DNA from: an uncultured Desulfatiglans sp.
GTDB taxonomy: Bacteria; Desulfobacterota; DSM-4660; Desulfatiglandales; Desulfatiglandaceae
Assembly (NCBI GenBank): GCA_900498135.1
Contig: LR026961.1
Location: 936,532 to 1,000,531, forward strand
DNA: 64,000 bases
Direction: 5' to 3'
Part shown: positions 46,659 to 56,186 of the stretch, piece by piece
Numbering within the stretch: the first letter of the stretch is position 1
Layout of the letters: each line of letters starts with the position of its first letter
The notes under the pieces: generated by a model
The model's database searches: none
What the model was told of the DNA's origin: nothing
Seen by the model: only the letters and a program-made list of their open reading frames with translations
Translations under genes and position numbers: made by a program

Positions 46659-47512
46659 CCGCATCGACCCTATCACCCGGCAGACGGATCTGGCTCAACG
46701 GACGCTTCTTGCCGGAAGACCGGCCGGCGATCCATCCTCTGGACCGCGGGTTCCTATACGGCGATGGGCTCTTCGAAACCCTCCGGGCGGAAGAAGGCCG
46801 GCCCCTTTACCTCGCTCCACACCTGGACCGCCTGAAACGAGGAGCGGACGAGTTGCGCCTGAATCTGCCCCGTGATCTTCGCTGGGATGAAACTATCGCT
46901 CGCTTGCTCCAGGTCAACGGCCTCTGCGAGGGCGCGGCCCGGGTAAAGATCATCGTCACACGCGGACAGGAACCCCCATCTGGCCTTCCCCCCGCGCGCA
47001 GGCCGACACTCCTCTTGAGCGCCGAACGGTATCAACCCCCTTCGGCCCGGAATTATCTCGAAGGCTGGCGCCTGCACTGCGGCCTGAACGCCTACGCGCC
47101 GCCCCTGGCCCGATACAAGTCACTGAATTACCTATTCTATCTCTGTGCACGCCAGGCCGCGCTGGATGCCGGATGCCACGAGGCCGTGGTCCTGGACCCC
47201 GGGGGCTTGGTCTCCGAAACCGCGGCGGGCTCGCTCCTTTGCCGGAGTGCGGGGTCCTGGTGGACCCCTGAAAGCCCGCACAGACTCGCTGGCATCACCC
47301 TCCAGCAGGTCCACCGCCTGCTCGGCCGGGACGGAACCGTCGTGGATACCCGGGCCGCCCGGCTGGCGGACCTGCGAAACGCGGACACCGTCTGGGTGCT
47401 CAACGCGCTGATCGGCGTCATGCCGGCCGTGCGGATCGACGGGCGGATCATCCCCGATCCCCTGCACGACGCCGCAGACCGGATCCGGGGGCTGCTGGTG
47501 GCCGGGAGTTGA
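46655..47512 (+). CDS. pabC: Aminodeoxychorismate lyase / class IV aminotransferase
   Basis: A 285-residue PLP enzyme of fold type IV. The lysine that forms the Schiff base is in Y-K-S-L-N-Y-L, and the N-terminal D-R-G-F-L-Y-G-D-G-L-F-E-T motif is typical for PabC and branched-chain aminotransferases. After it, E-A-V-V-L-D-P-G-G-L-V-S-E-T binds the cofactor phosphate. Operon position after pabA and pabB supports release of 4-aminobenzoate and pyruvate. A D-amino-acid aminotransferase role is possible but less likely here. Confidence 0.9.
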   Translation: MTASTLSPGRRIWLNGRFLPEDRPAIHPLDRGFLYGDGLFETLRAEEGRPLYLAPHLDRLKRGADELRLNLPRDLRWDETIARLLQVNGLCEGAARVKIIVTRGQEPPSGLPPARRPTLLLSAERYQPPSARNYLEGWRLHCGLNAYAPPLARYKSLNYLFYLCARQAALDAGCHEAVVLDPGGLVSETAAGSLLCRSAGSWWTPESPHRLAGITLQQVHRLLGRDGTVVDTRAARLADLRNADTVWVLNALIGVMPAVRIDGRIIPDPLHDAADRIRGLLVAGS

Positions 47513-47773
47513 CTTGTTCGAAGCAGAGGCTTCCGGTCCTGTCATTTGCACGGGCAGGGCTTGCAGTTCCCACAAGGTGCATGTAAGATCAGGGCGGTTG
47601 CCGGATCCGGCTTTCGCCTCCATGCCCTCTGTCGGCCGCGCCTATAGCGTAGAAATCCGCTGTCCAAGCAGTGCTGCTGAAGGCCGTTGAAGCAAACCGT
47701 GATTCCGGAAGGCGGGTGAAACCGAAGGCTCTTTGTCTGAAAGCGATCCGTCTATCACAGGAGAACATCCAGG

Positions 47774-49021
47774 ATGTACGAATTCCTGCTGAGCCAGGCC
47801 CAGAAACAGATCGTGGAGGAAGCCAGGGATCTCGTGGCATGGGTGCCACGGGAGATGATCCTGGGGATGGACCGGGAAACGATCGTCTTCCCCCGTGAGT
47901 TTCTGCAGGAGGCCGGGCGGCGCAACCTCCTCGGCTGCCGTTATCCCACGAATTGGGGCGGCCGGGGATTGGACTGGGTGGCCACCTGTGCAGTCATGGA
48001 AGAGATCGGCACCCTTGGCTACATCTTCGCCTGCACCTTCGGGGTGGGCGCGGAGCTCGTCTGTGACGCCATTGTGCTCCATGGGAGCGATGGCCTCAGG
48101 GAAAAATACGTCAAGCCGCTGCTGGCAGGGGAGATCTTCGCCGCCGAGTGCCTGACCGAACCCCGGGGAGGCTCGGACTTCTTCGGCACCACCACCTCGG
48201 CTGTCGAAAGCGGCGGCCATTTTCTGCTCACCGGACAGAAGCGATTCATCGTCGGAGCGGAGGGCGCCGACTACTTCCTGGTCTACGCCCGCACCGATCA
48301 CGACCCTCAGGCCCACCCCCACAAGGCCCTGACCTGCTTCGTCGTAGATCGGGGACCGGGGGTAGAGGTCGATTATCTTTACGGCCTCATGGGGTGCCGG
48401 GGCGGAGGCGCCGGCCGCCTGGTCTTCAAGGATGCCGTGGTGCCCAGGGAAAACATCGTGGGGAGGCTGAACGGCGCCTACGAGGTCTTCAAGACGATGA
48501 TGATCCCGGAGCGCCTCGGGACCGCCGCCATGACCATCGGCGCCGCCCGGCCCGCCCTGGATATCGCCACGGGGTACACCACGCGGCGCAGGGCCTTCGG
48601 CCAAACCATCAACCAGTTCCAGGGGGTCAGCTTCCAGGTGGCGGAGGCCGCCACCCTCCTCGACGCAAGCCGCTCGCTCGTCTACACCACCGCCCGGGCC
48701 GTCGACTCGAACCAAGACCCCAACACCATCCGCCGCCTGGTGAGCGAAACCAAGAAGTTCGTCACCGAATCGTGCCAGGAGGCAGCGCGCAAGGCCATGC
48801 AGGTCATGGGAGGCATCGGGTACACCAATGTCTTCCCCATCGAGCGCATCGTCCGTGACCTCGGGCTGGCCTCTATCTGGACCGGATCGAACGAGGTGAT
48901 GGCCCTGATCACCGCCCACGAGTGGTACCGGGAATACGCACGGCGCAAGAAGGACGGGCACGAGCGGGACTATGAAAGCGACGCGCCCGAGGCCTTCGCC
49001 GAGGATGAAAAGATCTATTGA
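47774..49021 (+). CDS. Acyl-CoA dehydrogenase
   Basis: A 415-residue flavoenzyme. The FAD-binding segment A-A-E-C-L-T-E-P-R-G-G-S-D and the R-A-F-G-Q-T-I-N-Q-F-Q region are present, and G-G-I-G-Y-T-N-V-F-P-I-E-R comes near the end. At the usual catalytic Glu site (Y-E-G-T) it has W-T-G-S, so the base is likely the Glu in P-E-R-L-G-T-A, as in isovaleryl- and long-chain-type enzymes. The chain-length choice cannot be told. It stands alone on the + strand, 261 bases after pabC, with AGGAG 10 bases before the ATG. Confidence 0.9.
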   Translation: MYEFLLSQAQKQIVEEARDLVAWVPREMILGMDRETIVFPREFLQEAGRRNLLGCRYPTNWGGRGLDWVATCAVMEEIGTLGYIFACTFGVGAELVCDAIVLHGSDGLREKYVKPLLAGEIFAAECLTEPRGGSDFFGTTTSAVESGGHFLLTGQKRFIVGAEGADYFLVYARTDHDPQAHPHKALTCFVVDRGPGVEVDYLYGLMGCRGGGAGRLVFKDAVVPRENIVGRLNGAYEVFKTMMIPERLGTAAMTIGAARPALDIATGYTTRRRAFGQTINQFQGVSFQVAEAATLLDASRSLVYTTARAVDSNQDPNTIRRLVSETKKFVTESCQEAARKAMQVMGGIGYTNVFPIERIVRDLGLASIWTGSNEVMALITAHEWYREYARRKKDGHERDYESDAPEAFAEDEKIY

Positions 49022-49067
49022 GGGGCATACGGGGAACCGGCCGGAGCCAGCGACCTCCGAAACAACC

Positions 49068-52000
49068 TCAAGCCTTCCGACTTCGTTTCAAAACGATGAT
49101 CGCGCTTGCGAACATCAGAAAAGCACACAAGATCACGCCCCAGTCTGACAGGGTCGGGATGGCCTTGGCCGGTTTTTCCGCGTCCCGGATCACAAAATAT
49201 TTCGGCTCCGACTGGATCGAGCTTCCGTCCGCCGCCCGATTGACGATGGTGACGGCCACCATTCGAGCCTTGGCAATATCCGAGGCATAGATTTCAGCTG
49301 TCAGACTTTCAGGTGAGACAAAAGCGGTTTTTCTTTCGGAACCATCCCAATACACCATAGAGCCTTGGCAAAACGGGCCTCCTCGGACGCTCAGAGAAAA
49401 TTCTTCTCCTCCTGCAAGCGCCTCGGACGGTGTCAGGCCGCTGATAACCGGTTCGGCCATCTGAAAATGGGCCGTGAGATTTCTGTCCTCGGCAACCCAA
49501 AAGGTGTAGGTGGGTGTCGTGCAAACGATCCGCCCGTTTTCACTCCAGTGAATAAAGGTGTAGCACGGATTGGCCACGGCTGAGACCGTCGCCTGCGTAC
49601 CTGCATCCAACACCCCGCCGCCGCCTGCTGTTCCCCCGCCGACTGGATCGGCTGAGACGACGATCGTGTGGCGGGCGGTAGTAGGTTCGATCGTCAACGT
49701 CCCATTGCAATAGACGATGTCATAATTCTTCGAACTCAGGCCCGATGGGGCAATCGCATAGCTTCCGGGCCGAACGGCCCCCTGGCTGGAACCGCCATAC
49801 ATAACGGAGCCGTCCAGTACCCCTTCGCTTTCTCCATGAACCAATCCGGCGTAGATCACACCGTTGCCGCCGGAATACGGCTTTCCATCATACGTCTTGC
49901 GATCGTCTTTCGCGGTGACCGTCAGGGGCGCTTTCGTGATGGTAAACGTCGGAACGCCGGCGAATTTGATATCATAACCCAGCTGGACGGAATAGAAACC
50001 GCTCAAATCGAGCGGGTATGTCCCTGCATCAGCGCTCTCGGTTTTCACTTGATCGCAAAAGACCGCTGAAGGATCGAAAGGATCCCCCGAATCGACCGCC
50101 CAAACAAAGGACCCAACGCCCACCTTTCTCGTGCCGTCGTAAACCTTTTTACCGGGCAGAACAGCGGTCGCCCGCTTCAGAAAAGTTCGCAGGAGGGGAT
50201 AGGTGCAACCCTCATAGATCCGCCACAGTTTATCCGTGTAGCCTTCTCCGTCAATGTCCCAACCGGCAAAAGTCGCTGCCTCCTTCATCCGAGCAGTGGA
50301 TAAACCGATTCCACCACAGGAGGTCTCCTGCCCGGATGACTCGATATCCCAGTAGCTTCTCACGGATGAGACCGAAGAACCACAGCTGAATCCCCCTACT
50401 AAACCGCCGCTCCTCGATGGCGCAATGATTTTTCCCGAATTATAGCAATCAGACAAACGGAGGCCATTGGACACACAGTTGCCAACACAGCCTACCAATC
50501 CGCCGACGAGGTCCCTGCCGTCTACTGTTCCCGCATTATAGCAATGCATAAAAGAACAAGACATGACAACACCGGCAATCCCTCCCATATTTTCAGCATG
50601 GTAATTATCTTTGACTTTTGCTGAATTGAAGCTGTTGGAAATTACACTGGCTCCTGCAGCACCAAAAAGCCCACCACCGAAAGCTGTGTCTCCCAAAACA
50701 GTGACATTACCCGTGACAAAGCAGTGTTTGACAACCGTTGAATTAATGCGGCCGGCAAGCCCCCCGGAATAAAATCTCCCGCTTATGGATGCATCCACCA
50801 GCCCTATATCTCGGATCATTCCATAGCCGACCATTCCAAACAAACCGATTGCATTCGTTTCACGGCAAATGGAAAGATTCTTGACGACATGTCCAAGACC
50901 GGCAAACCAGCCCGTAAAAGCAGGCACATCGAGCGGAAAATCCGGATCATTTCCCCCGATCGGCTCGAATCCTTCCCCGTTGTTCCATTGGCCGGTGGCG
51001 GAGGCATCGATGTCGGCACCCAAGGCATAGCGGCCGGTCAGATCCCCCAGCATCCCCTGAAAATCGGTTTTGGAGCGGCTGCCCGGGGCCCCCAGTTCGG
51101 TGATGACCCTGTAAGGCACCCATTCGCCGGAACTGCCGAGCTTTGTCCGAAAATGGCCGTCTGCAGGCAGATTCACGCTCGCGTTTACAACGTAATCCGC
51201 CCCTTCCCCGTCGACGTTTCCATCCGCTGATCCCTGCCCGAAGACGAGCTCCAACCCGGCCTGGCCGGAGCCGTTCAATGGCCGGTTGATGATAATGTTG
51301 CGATAGGCGCAAAGCGTCAGGGTGTGGGCGCTCCAGCTAATGACATCATCGATCCGAATGTCGCCTTTGCCTTCCGCAGCCCCCCGAGTGCTTTGTATTT
51401 CGAGATTGGAATCACGCAGGAAGTCAGACACCTGGCGACCGGTCATATCACCGCCTTCGGGTGCAATGATGAAATCGGCGGGATCGAGACACCACAGACC
51501 CGTCCCGCCGCCAGCCGCCCGGGTGGAAATCCGAGCATCGTCCATCATCGAAACTTCCGCCGCCGACGTCTCGATGAACCCGCCATCGCCTGTACATGAC
51601 GCCGAGGCGTCAAGCCGGCCGCTCACGACAACCTGACCGTTTGACAGGTCGGATAGCAGGAGAATCCGTCCCGGGACTCCGTCCAGGGTTTTCGATTCGA
51701 TCACGCCGGAATGGTCGATGAGGGCGGGCAGAAGGTCATCCGATGATCGGGCCTTCAACAGGACGATGCCGCCGTCAGCCTGGATGACCCCCGGGTTGTC
51801 GATGTAAGCCCCTGCCGAGCCCGCATGAATCCGCAGATCGAAGGCATCATCCAAGGTGATGGACTCCCCGGCTGCCAACAACACGGCTCCCATCGGGCTT
51901 AGGAGTTCACCTCGATTCTCGACTACGGGCGAAAAAAACAGGAGGCATCCACCGTCGGCAGACCGGATGGAACCCCCGTTGACGATTTCACCGGCGCTCT

Positions 52001-52475
52001 CTTCTCCGTCAAAGATCAGATCCCCTCTCAGGAAGGCATCATCCCGGATATCCAGGCTCGACGCAGCCATCCCGCCCACATCCACAAGGGCCGAGGGTCC
52101 GAAGTAAACCCCGGCGGGATCGACCAGGAGGATCTCCCCATCGGCATAAAGGCTTCCCGAGATCCGGGCGGCACCGGGACCCGTAATCCTGATGAGCGTT
52201 TGTCCCTTCCCCTCGCTGTACCGGAAGGCGACCTTTGCCTTCGCCCCGATGTCGAATGTGTCCCACTCGACAATCATCCGGCTGCTCTGCTGCAGGATTG
52301 TCAGGGTGCCCCTGTCATCTTCGAAGATGCGTCCGTCACCGCAGATGATCCGGCCTCCGGCGGGCAAAACAGAAGAATCCTCCGCCGTTGCATGCGAGAC
52401 GGGGCAGAAATGGAAAAGGGACGCAAAAATGAAAAGCCCCAGACACCCTTTTGAAAACTTCATCATAAAATCCAT
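49068..52475 (-). CDS. Large secreted adhesin-like protein (FHA N-domain, GLUG, MBG, IPTL-CTERM)
   Basis: A 1135-residue exported protein. Residues 1-30 form a signal peptide. Next is a filamentous-haemagglutinin/TPS secretion domain with D-G-E-I-L-L-V-D-P-A-G-V-Y-F-G. About 560-700 are GLUG repeats (G-L-F-G, G-G-L-V-G). Two YDG/MBG repeats (K-K-V-Y-D-G-T, R-K-T-Y-D-G-K), an InlB-like repeat (F-I-H-W-S-E-N-G) and an IPT/TIG-like domain follow. The end P-T-L-S-D-W-G-V-I-L, a hydrophobic helix and K-R-S-R-K form an IPTL-CTERM sorting signal. A sigma-54 promoter precedes it. No TpsB partner gene is nearby, so the export route is unclear. Likely role: surface attachment or biofilm matrix. Confidence 0.85.
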   Translation of the reverse strand: MDFMMKFSKGCLGLFIFASLFHFCPVSHATAEDSSVLPAGGRIICGDGRIFEDDRGTLTILQQSSRMIVEWDTFDIGAKAKVAFRYSEGKGQTLIRITGPGAARISGSLYADGEILLVDPAGVYFGPSALVDVGGMAASSLDIRDDAFLRGDLIFDGEESAGEIVNGGSIRSADGGCLLFFSPVVENRGELLSPMGAVLLAAGESITLDDAFDLRIHAGSAGAYIDNPGVIQADGGIVLLKARSSDDLLPALIDHSGVIESKTLDGVPGRILLLSDLSNGQVVVSGRLDASASCTGDGGFIETSAAEVSMMDDARISTRAAGGGTGLWCLDPADFIIAPEGGDMTGRQVSDFLRDSNLEIQSTRGAAEGKGDIRIDDVISWSAHTLTLCAYRNIIINRPLNGSGQAGLELVFGQGSADGNVDGEGADYVVNASVNLPADGHFRTKLGSSGEWVPYRVITELGAPGSRSKTDFQGMLGDLTGRYALGADIDASATGQWNNGEGFEPIGGNDPDFPLDVPAFTGWFAGLGHVVKNLSICRETNAIGLFGMVGYGMIRDIGLVDASISGRFYSGGLAGRINSTVVKHCFVTGNVTVLGDTAFGGGLFGAAGASVISNSFNSAKVKDNYHAENMGGIAGVVMSCSFMHCYNAGTVDGRDLVGGLVGCVGNCVSNGLRLSDCYNSGKIIAPSRSGGLVGGFSCGSSVSSVRSYWDIESSGQETSCGGIGLSTARMKEAATFAGWDIDGEGYTDKLWRIYEGCTYPLLRTFLKRATAVLPGKKVYDGTRKVGVGSFVWAVDSGDPFDPSAVFCDQVKTESADAGTYPLDLSGFYSVQLGYDIKFAGVPTFTITKAPLTVTAKDDRKTYDGKPYSGGNGVIYAGLVHGESEGVLDGSVMYGGSSQGAVRPGSYAIAPSGLSSKNYDIVYCNGTLTIEPTTARHTIVVSADPVGGGTAGGGGVLDAGTQATVSAVANPCYTFIHWSENGRIVCTTPTYTFWVAEDRNLTAHFQMAEPVISGLTPSEALAGGEEFSLSVRGGPFCQGSMVYWDGSERKTAFVSPESLTAEIYASDIAKARMVAVTIVNRAADGSSIQSEPKYFVIRDAEKPAKAIPTLSDWGVILCAFLMFASAIIVLKRSRKA

Positions 52476-52632
52476 CGTAAGACCGCGATACCCCGAGGAG
52501 CCATCCGTGTGCCATGCCCCAGAACTGACGTCTGTGAACAGTCCGGTCGTTTCGAGACGCTCGATTCATGGACCGACTTCACCCCCGGCATAGGATGGGG
52601 ATGACAGGCCCTTTGTGGTGGCACTATTGTTT

Positions 52633-52648
52633 AGCAACACGTGTGCCA
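52633..52648 (-). promoter_or_regulatory. Sigma-54 promoter upstream of the adhesin-like gene
   Basis: On the - strand the sequence TGGCACACGTGTTGCT has GG and GC 10 bases apart and matches the -24/-12 consensus (TGGCAC-N5-TTGCT). It would begin a leader of about 145 bases to the ATG at 52475. Confidence 0.75.
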
Positions 52649-53058
52649 GGAATTCCTTCGTCAGAATAAACATCGGGCAAAGATGGACTGGCTGATTCGT
52701 TCACGCAAGACATTGAAATCAAACATTTTTTTAATCACGACTTGAACGGCCGCTGCCGTGCCGCGCCCCTGAACCAAAAACCCACAGGATGCAGCGCCCA
52801 TAAATCTATGCAAACATTTCTGGCTTTTGGGCTTTTCGGCCGGGCGGTCCAGCGACCGGCCAGCCGGGCATAACCTTCGGGCGCGTCGCGATATCGAACC
52901 CCCAAGATGTTTCCCGTCTCACCAAAAACGCTTGACATCGGGGAGCCCTCCCGTATAGGTGAAGAGCGGGAGTTCATTGGTTCCCGATCGAAAACATGGT
53001 CGTTATGCCGGTGCATCTCCGCATGGAGCCTTTAGACCGAAGGCGGCTTCTCAGCTCA

Positions 53059-53274
53059 GTTTTCATCCGGAAATGGTCTTTTTGGCCAATCTCGGCGCCA
53101 ATCTGCACGTTTGCTTGTGCGGCGATCTGCAGGTCGCTTTCACGCAAACGCTTGATTGCCTTGATATTGTGCAAACCGGGACCCGCCGCCAAGCGGTGGG
53201 ACCGGGCACGCGCAGCGTGTAAAGAACCGGATTGGAAACCGGGTTCTACTGAGAAATCATTTCCGGATGGAAAC
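53059..53274 (+). repeat. MITE-like element, copy D
   Basis: Left end GTTTTCATCCGGAAATG (53059-53075), right end CATTTCCGGATGGAAAC (53258-53274), a 17-base inverted repeat with one mismatch. The core shares CTGCACGTTTGCTTGTGCGG, GACCTGCAGGTCG-like and GCAAACGCTTGAT parts with copies A-C. It contains the 40-base insert (CCGGGACCCGCC... onward) that copy C lacks. Flanks AGCTCA and AACTTA agree at 4 of 6 bases, a possible decayed target duplication. Confidence 0.82.
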
Positions 53275-53448
53275 AACTTAAGAGCCGTCTCCAACTGCTC
53301 AACCGGGCTGAGGCTGCAAATACATAGCCTCCCGGCGGATATCGCCGGATGGCAATGGCACCGCGTGACACAGTTTGATCAAGCCTCTTTTTCGAGAGCC
53401 TCATCCTTCGAACGGTACCGGGCTCGAAATTCCTGTGAGGAACCTCTT

Positions 53449-53676
53449 ATGCCGAAAGGGAAGCCGAAACTGAAAGGGCACGTCATCAACCGGGACTGGT
53501 GCAAGGGCTGCGGGATCTGCGTGCACTTCTGCCCGAAGCACGTCCTGGAGCTGGACGACCAGGACAAGGCCTGCGCCGTGCGGCCGGAGGACTGCATCTG
53601 CTGCAGGATGTGCGAGATGCGGTGCCCGGACCTGGCGTTGACGGTCGAGACCATGCCGGAAGAGGAGCGGAGCTGA
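53449..53676 (+). CDS. korD: 2-oxoacid:ferredoxin oxidoreductase ferredoxin-like delta subunit
   Basis: A 75-residue protein with two [4Fe-4S] clusters: C-K-G-C-G-I-C-V-H-F-C-P-K and C-I-C-C-R-M-C-E-M-R-C-P-D. The ATG at 53449 has GAGGA 8 bases upstream. It is the first of four genes in the order delta, alpha, beta, gamma. It passes electrons from the TPP enzyme to a soluble ferredoxin. Its stop codon touches the next ATG. Confidence 0.9.
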   Translation: MPKGKPKLKGHVINRDWCKGCGICVHFCPKHVLELDDQDKACAVRPEDCICCRMCEMRCPDLALTVETMPEEERS

Positions 53677-54825
53677 ATGGAAGGGTCGATTCGATTCGTT
53701 CAGGGAAACGAGGCCTGCGTAGAGGCGGCGCTTTATGCGGGGGTGGAATTCTTCGCCGGGTATCCGATCACCCCTTCGACGGAGATCGCCGAACACATGT
53801 CCTACCGCCTCCCGCAGCGTGGAGGCAAATTCATCCAGATGGAGGACGAAATCGCCTCCATCTGCGCCATCATCGGGGCCTCGCTGACAGGGCACAAGGT
53901 GATGACCGCCACGAGCGGCCCCGGGTTTTCCCTCATGCAGGAGGGTCTCGGCTATGCCATCATGACGGAGATCCCCTGCGTCATTGTGGATGTGCAGCGC
54001 GGAGGACCGTCCACCGGACTACCGACGGGGCCGAGCCAGGGGGACGTCTACCAAGCGCGATGGGGGGTCCATGGGGATCACGCCATCATCGCGCTCACCG
54101 CGTCGAACCATCAGGACGTCTTCGAGATGACGGTCCATGCCTTCAACATGGCCGAGACCTACCGGACGCCGGTGATCCTCCTCTTCGACGAGGTCATCGG
54201 CCATCTCCGGGAGGGCCTCGTCATCCCGGAGGAAGGCGCCATCCCGGTGCTGCAGCGCCTGCGGACCTCAGTCAAGGCCGGCGTGGATTTCCACCCCTAC
54301 CTGCCGAGGGAAGACGGACGGATCCCGATGTCCGATTTCGGCGGGGAGCACCGCTACAATGTCACCGGGCTCTTCCATGACATGTGGGGCTTCCCCTCCG
54401 ACAACCCGGGTGTCGTCCACGGACTGCTCCGCCACCTGAAGGACAAGATCGTGCACAACGTCGAGGCGATCACGCGGTACCGGGAATACCAGCTGGAGGA
54501 TGCCGAAACGGTCTTGATCTCCTACGGATGCTCGGCCCGCTCCGCCCTGCATGTCGTCGAAAACCGCAGGGCCAGGGGCGAGCGGCTGGGCCTCCTCGAG
54601 CTGCAATCCTTGTGGCCCTTCCCCTACGGCCTGGTGGAGGAAAAATGCGCGGCGGCCAAGCACATCGTGGTCGTCGAGATGAACATGGGCCAGATCGTCC
54701 GAGCCGTCAAACGGGCCGTCTCCGACCCCCAGCGGGTCGCCCTGGCCAACCGCATCGACGGGCAGATCATCAACCCGACCGATATCCGCAACATCCTCCG
54801 GGTCATCCAGGGAAAGGGGGTTTGA
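53677..54825 (+). CDS. korA: 2-oxoacid:acceptor oxidoreductase alpha subunit
   Basis: A 382-residue protein with the pyrimidine-binding domain of PFOR-type enzymes: F-A-G-Y-P-I-T-P-S-T-E-I-A-E near residue 28, E-D-E-I-A-S near 57, and R-G-G-P-S-T-G-L-P-T. It is the shorter alpha form without a fused gamma domain, since gamma is separate here. This layout is that of 2-oxoglutarate:ferredoxin oxidoreductase (KorABCD) or branched keto-acid (Vor) enzymes. The substrate cannot be fixed from sequence alone. Confidence 0.9.
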   Translation: MEGSIRFVQGNEACVEAALYAGVEFFAGYPITPSTEIAEHMSYRLPQRGGKFIQMEDEIASICAIIGASLTGHKVMTATSGPGFSLMQEGLGYAIMTEIPCVIVDVQRGGPSTGLPTGPSQGDVYQARWGVHGDHAIIALTASNHQDVFEMTVHAFNMAETYRTPVILLFDEVIGHLREGLVIPEEGAIPVLQRLRTSVKAGVDFHPYLPREDGRIPMSDFGGEHRYNVTGLFHDMWGFPSDNPGVVHGLLRHLKDKIVHNVEAITRYREYQLEDAETVLISYGCSARSALHVVENRRARGERLGLLELQSLWPFPYGLVEEKCAAAKHIVVVEMNMGQIVRAVKRAVSDPQRVALANRIDGQIINPTDIRNILRVIQGKGV

Positions 54826-54828
54826 CCC

Positions 54829-55638
54829 ATGCCGAAAATCAACGATTACATCCGGGAACGCTTTTTTCCCCACATCTGGTGCCCCGGCTGCGGCCATGGG
54901 ATCGTCCTGAGGGGGCTCATCACCGCCGTCATGGAGATCGGCTGGAACAAGAACAGCATCGTCATGGTCTCCGGAATCGGCTGCTCCTCCCGCATCTCCG
55001 GCTACGTCGATTTCCACTCCCTGCACACCCTTCATGGCCGGGCGCTCGCCTTCGCCACCGGGGTGAAGATCACCAAGCCGGAGCTGAACGTCATCGTCCC
55101 CATGGGGGACGGGGACGCCCTGGCCATCGGCGGGAACCACTTCATCCACGCCGCCCGGCGCAACATCGAGATGACCGCCATCGTGATGAACAACCGAATC
55201 TATGGCATGACGGGCGGCCAATACTCGCCCCTGTCCGGTTACGGCAACAAGGCCACCACGGCACCGTACGGAAATATCGACCACGACTTCGACGTCGTCA
55301 CCCTCTCGAAAGCGGCCGGCGCGTCCTTCGTCGCGCGCACCACCACTTTCCACGTGACCCAGATGATCGACATCCTCAAACAGGCCTTCACGCACCCGGG
55401 ATTCTCCGTGGTCGAGATCATGAGCCAGTGCCCGACCTATTTCGGGCGCAAGAACCAGATGGGTGACGCAGCCGACATGATGGAGTGGTTCAAGGACAAC
55501 ACAACGCCCATCGGCTCAGAGGCCAAGCAGCGGAACCCGGCCCTCATCGAACGGGGCATCTTCGTTCAGGAGCAGAAACCCGAATACTGCCGCGAATACG
55601 ACGGGCTCGTCCAAAAGGCGATGAAAGGGGGTGCCTGA
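54829..55638 (+). CDS. korB: 2-oxoacid:acceptor oxidoreductase beta subunit (TPP-binding)
   Basis: A 269-residue thiamine diphosphate subunit. W-C-P-G-C-G-H-G lies near residue 18 and holds the Cys pair of the cluster-binding region, with G-I-G-C-S-S-R following. The TPP and Mg2+ site is G-D-G-D-A-L-A-I-G-G-N-H then N-N-R-I-Y-G-M-T-G-G-Q. The ATG is 3 bases after korA and the stop overlaps the gamma gene by one base. With korA it forms the catalytic core that decarboxylates a 2-oxoacid to the acyl-CoA. Confidence 0.92.
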   Translation: MPKINDYIRERFFPHIWCPGCGHGIVLRGLITAVMEIGWNKNSIVMVSGIGCSSRISGYVDFHSLHTLHGRALAFATGVKITKPELNVIVPMGDGDALAIGGNHFIHAARRNIEMTAIVMNNRIYGMTGGQYSPLSGYGNKATTAPYGNIDHDFDVVTLSKAAGASFVARTTTFHVTQMIDILKQAFTHPGFSVVEIMSQCPTYFGRKNQMGDAADMMEWFKDNTTPIGSEAKQRNPALIERGIFVQEQKPEYCREYDGLVQKAMKGGA

Positions 55639-56186
55639 TGGAACGATGCAGACTGGTCTTTTCGGGGTCCGGCGGCCAGGGGGTCATCACGGCGGCCATC
55701 ATCCTCGCCGAGGCGGCGGTGCTCCACGAGGGCCTCGTCGCCACCCAGTCCCAATCCTACGGCCCCGAGGCCCGGGGCGGCGCCACCCGCTCGGACGTGA
55801 TCATCTCGGACTCGCCCATCCGCTTTCCGAAGGCCAACCAGCCGAACGTGCTGGTTTGCCTGACGCAGGAGGCCTACAACAAGTTCTTCGGCATCATCCG
55901 CCCGGGGGGCATCCTGCTCACGGACCCGCGCTACGTGAAGCCGGAGGGCAGGGTCGACGCCCGGCTCATCCAACTGCCCCTGTACCACGAGGTCATGGAC
56001 CGGATCGGCAAGCCGATCGTCTACAATATCTGCATGCTCGGCGCAGTGGTGGAACTGACCGGGGTGGTGCGGCCGGAATCGGTCCAGAAGGTGCTGCAGA
56101 ACAGGATCCCGCCGGGCGTCCTCGACATCAACCTGGAGGCCTTCGCCCTCGGCTGCGGGATCGCAGCCCCGTTCGCCGCTCATTGA
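55638..56186 (+). CDS. korC: 2-oxoacid:acceptor oxidoreductase gamma subunit
   Basis: A 182-residue CoA-binding gamma subunit. G-S-G-G-Q-G-V-I-T-A-A-I-I-L-A near residue 10 and Y-G-P-E-A-R-G-G-A-T-R-S-D-V near 50 are the family signatures. The true ATG is 55638, overlapping the korB stop; the longer frame upstream lies over korB and is not used. It closes the four-gene operon. Confidence 0.92.
   Translation: MERCRLVFSGSGGQGVITAAIILAEAAVLHEGLVATQSQSYGPEARGGATRSDVIISDSPIRFPKANQPNVLVCLTQEAYNKFFGIIRPGGILLTDPRYVKPEGRVDARLIQLPLYHEVMDRIGKPIVYNICMLGAVVELTGVVRPESVQKVLQNRIPPGVLDINLEAFALGCGIAAPFAAH

Larger units (their letters stand above)
52476..53448. other. Divergent region with a sigma-54 promoter and MITE copy D
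   Basis: This 973-base gap holds a sigma-54 promoter facing the adhesin gene (52633-52648) and repeat copy D (53059-53274). A - strand open frame at 52735-53016 has no ribosome site or family features and is left out. No promoter was recognised for the korD gene at 53449. Confidence 0.55.

Noticed and set aside
52735..53016. 93-residue - strand frame in the gap before korD
   Set aside because: No ribosome site, odd composition and no family resemblance.
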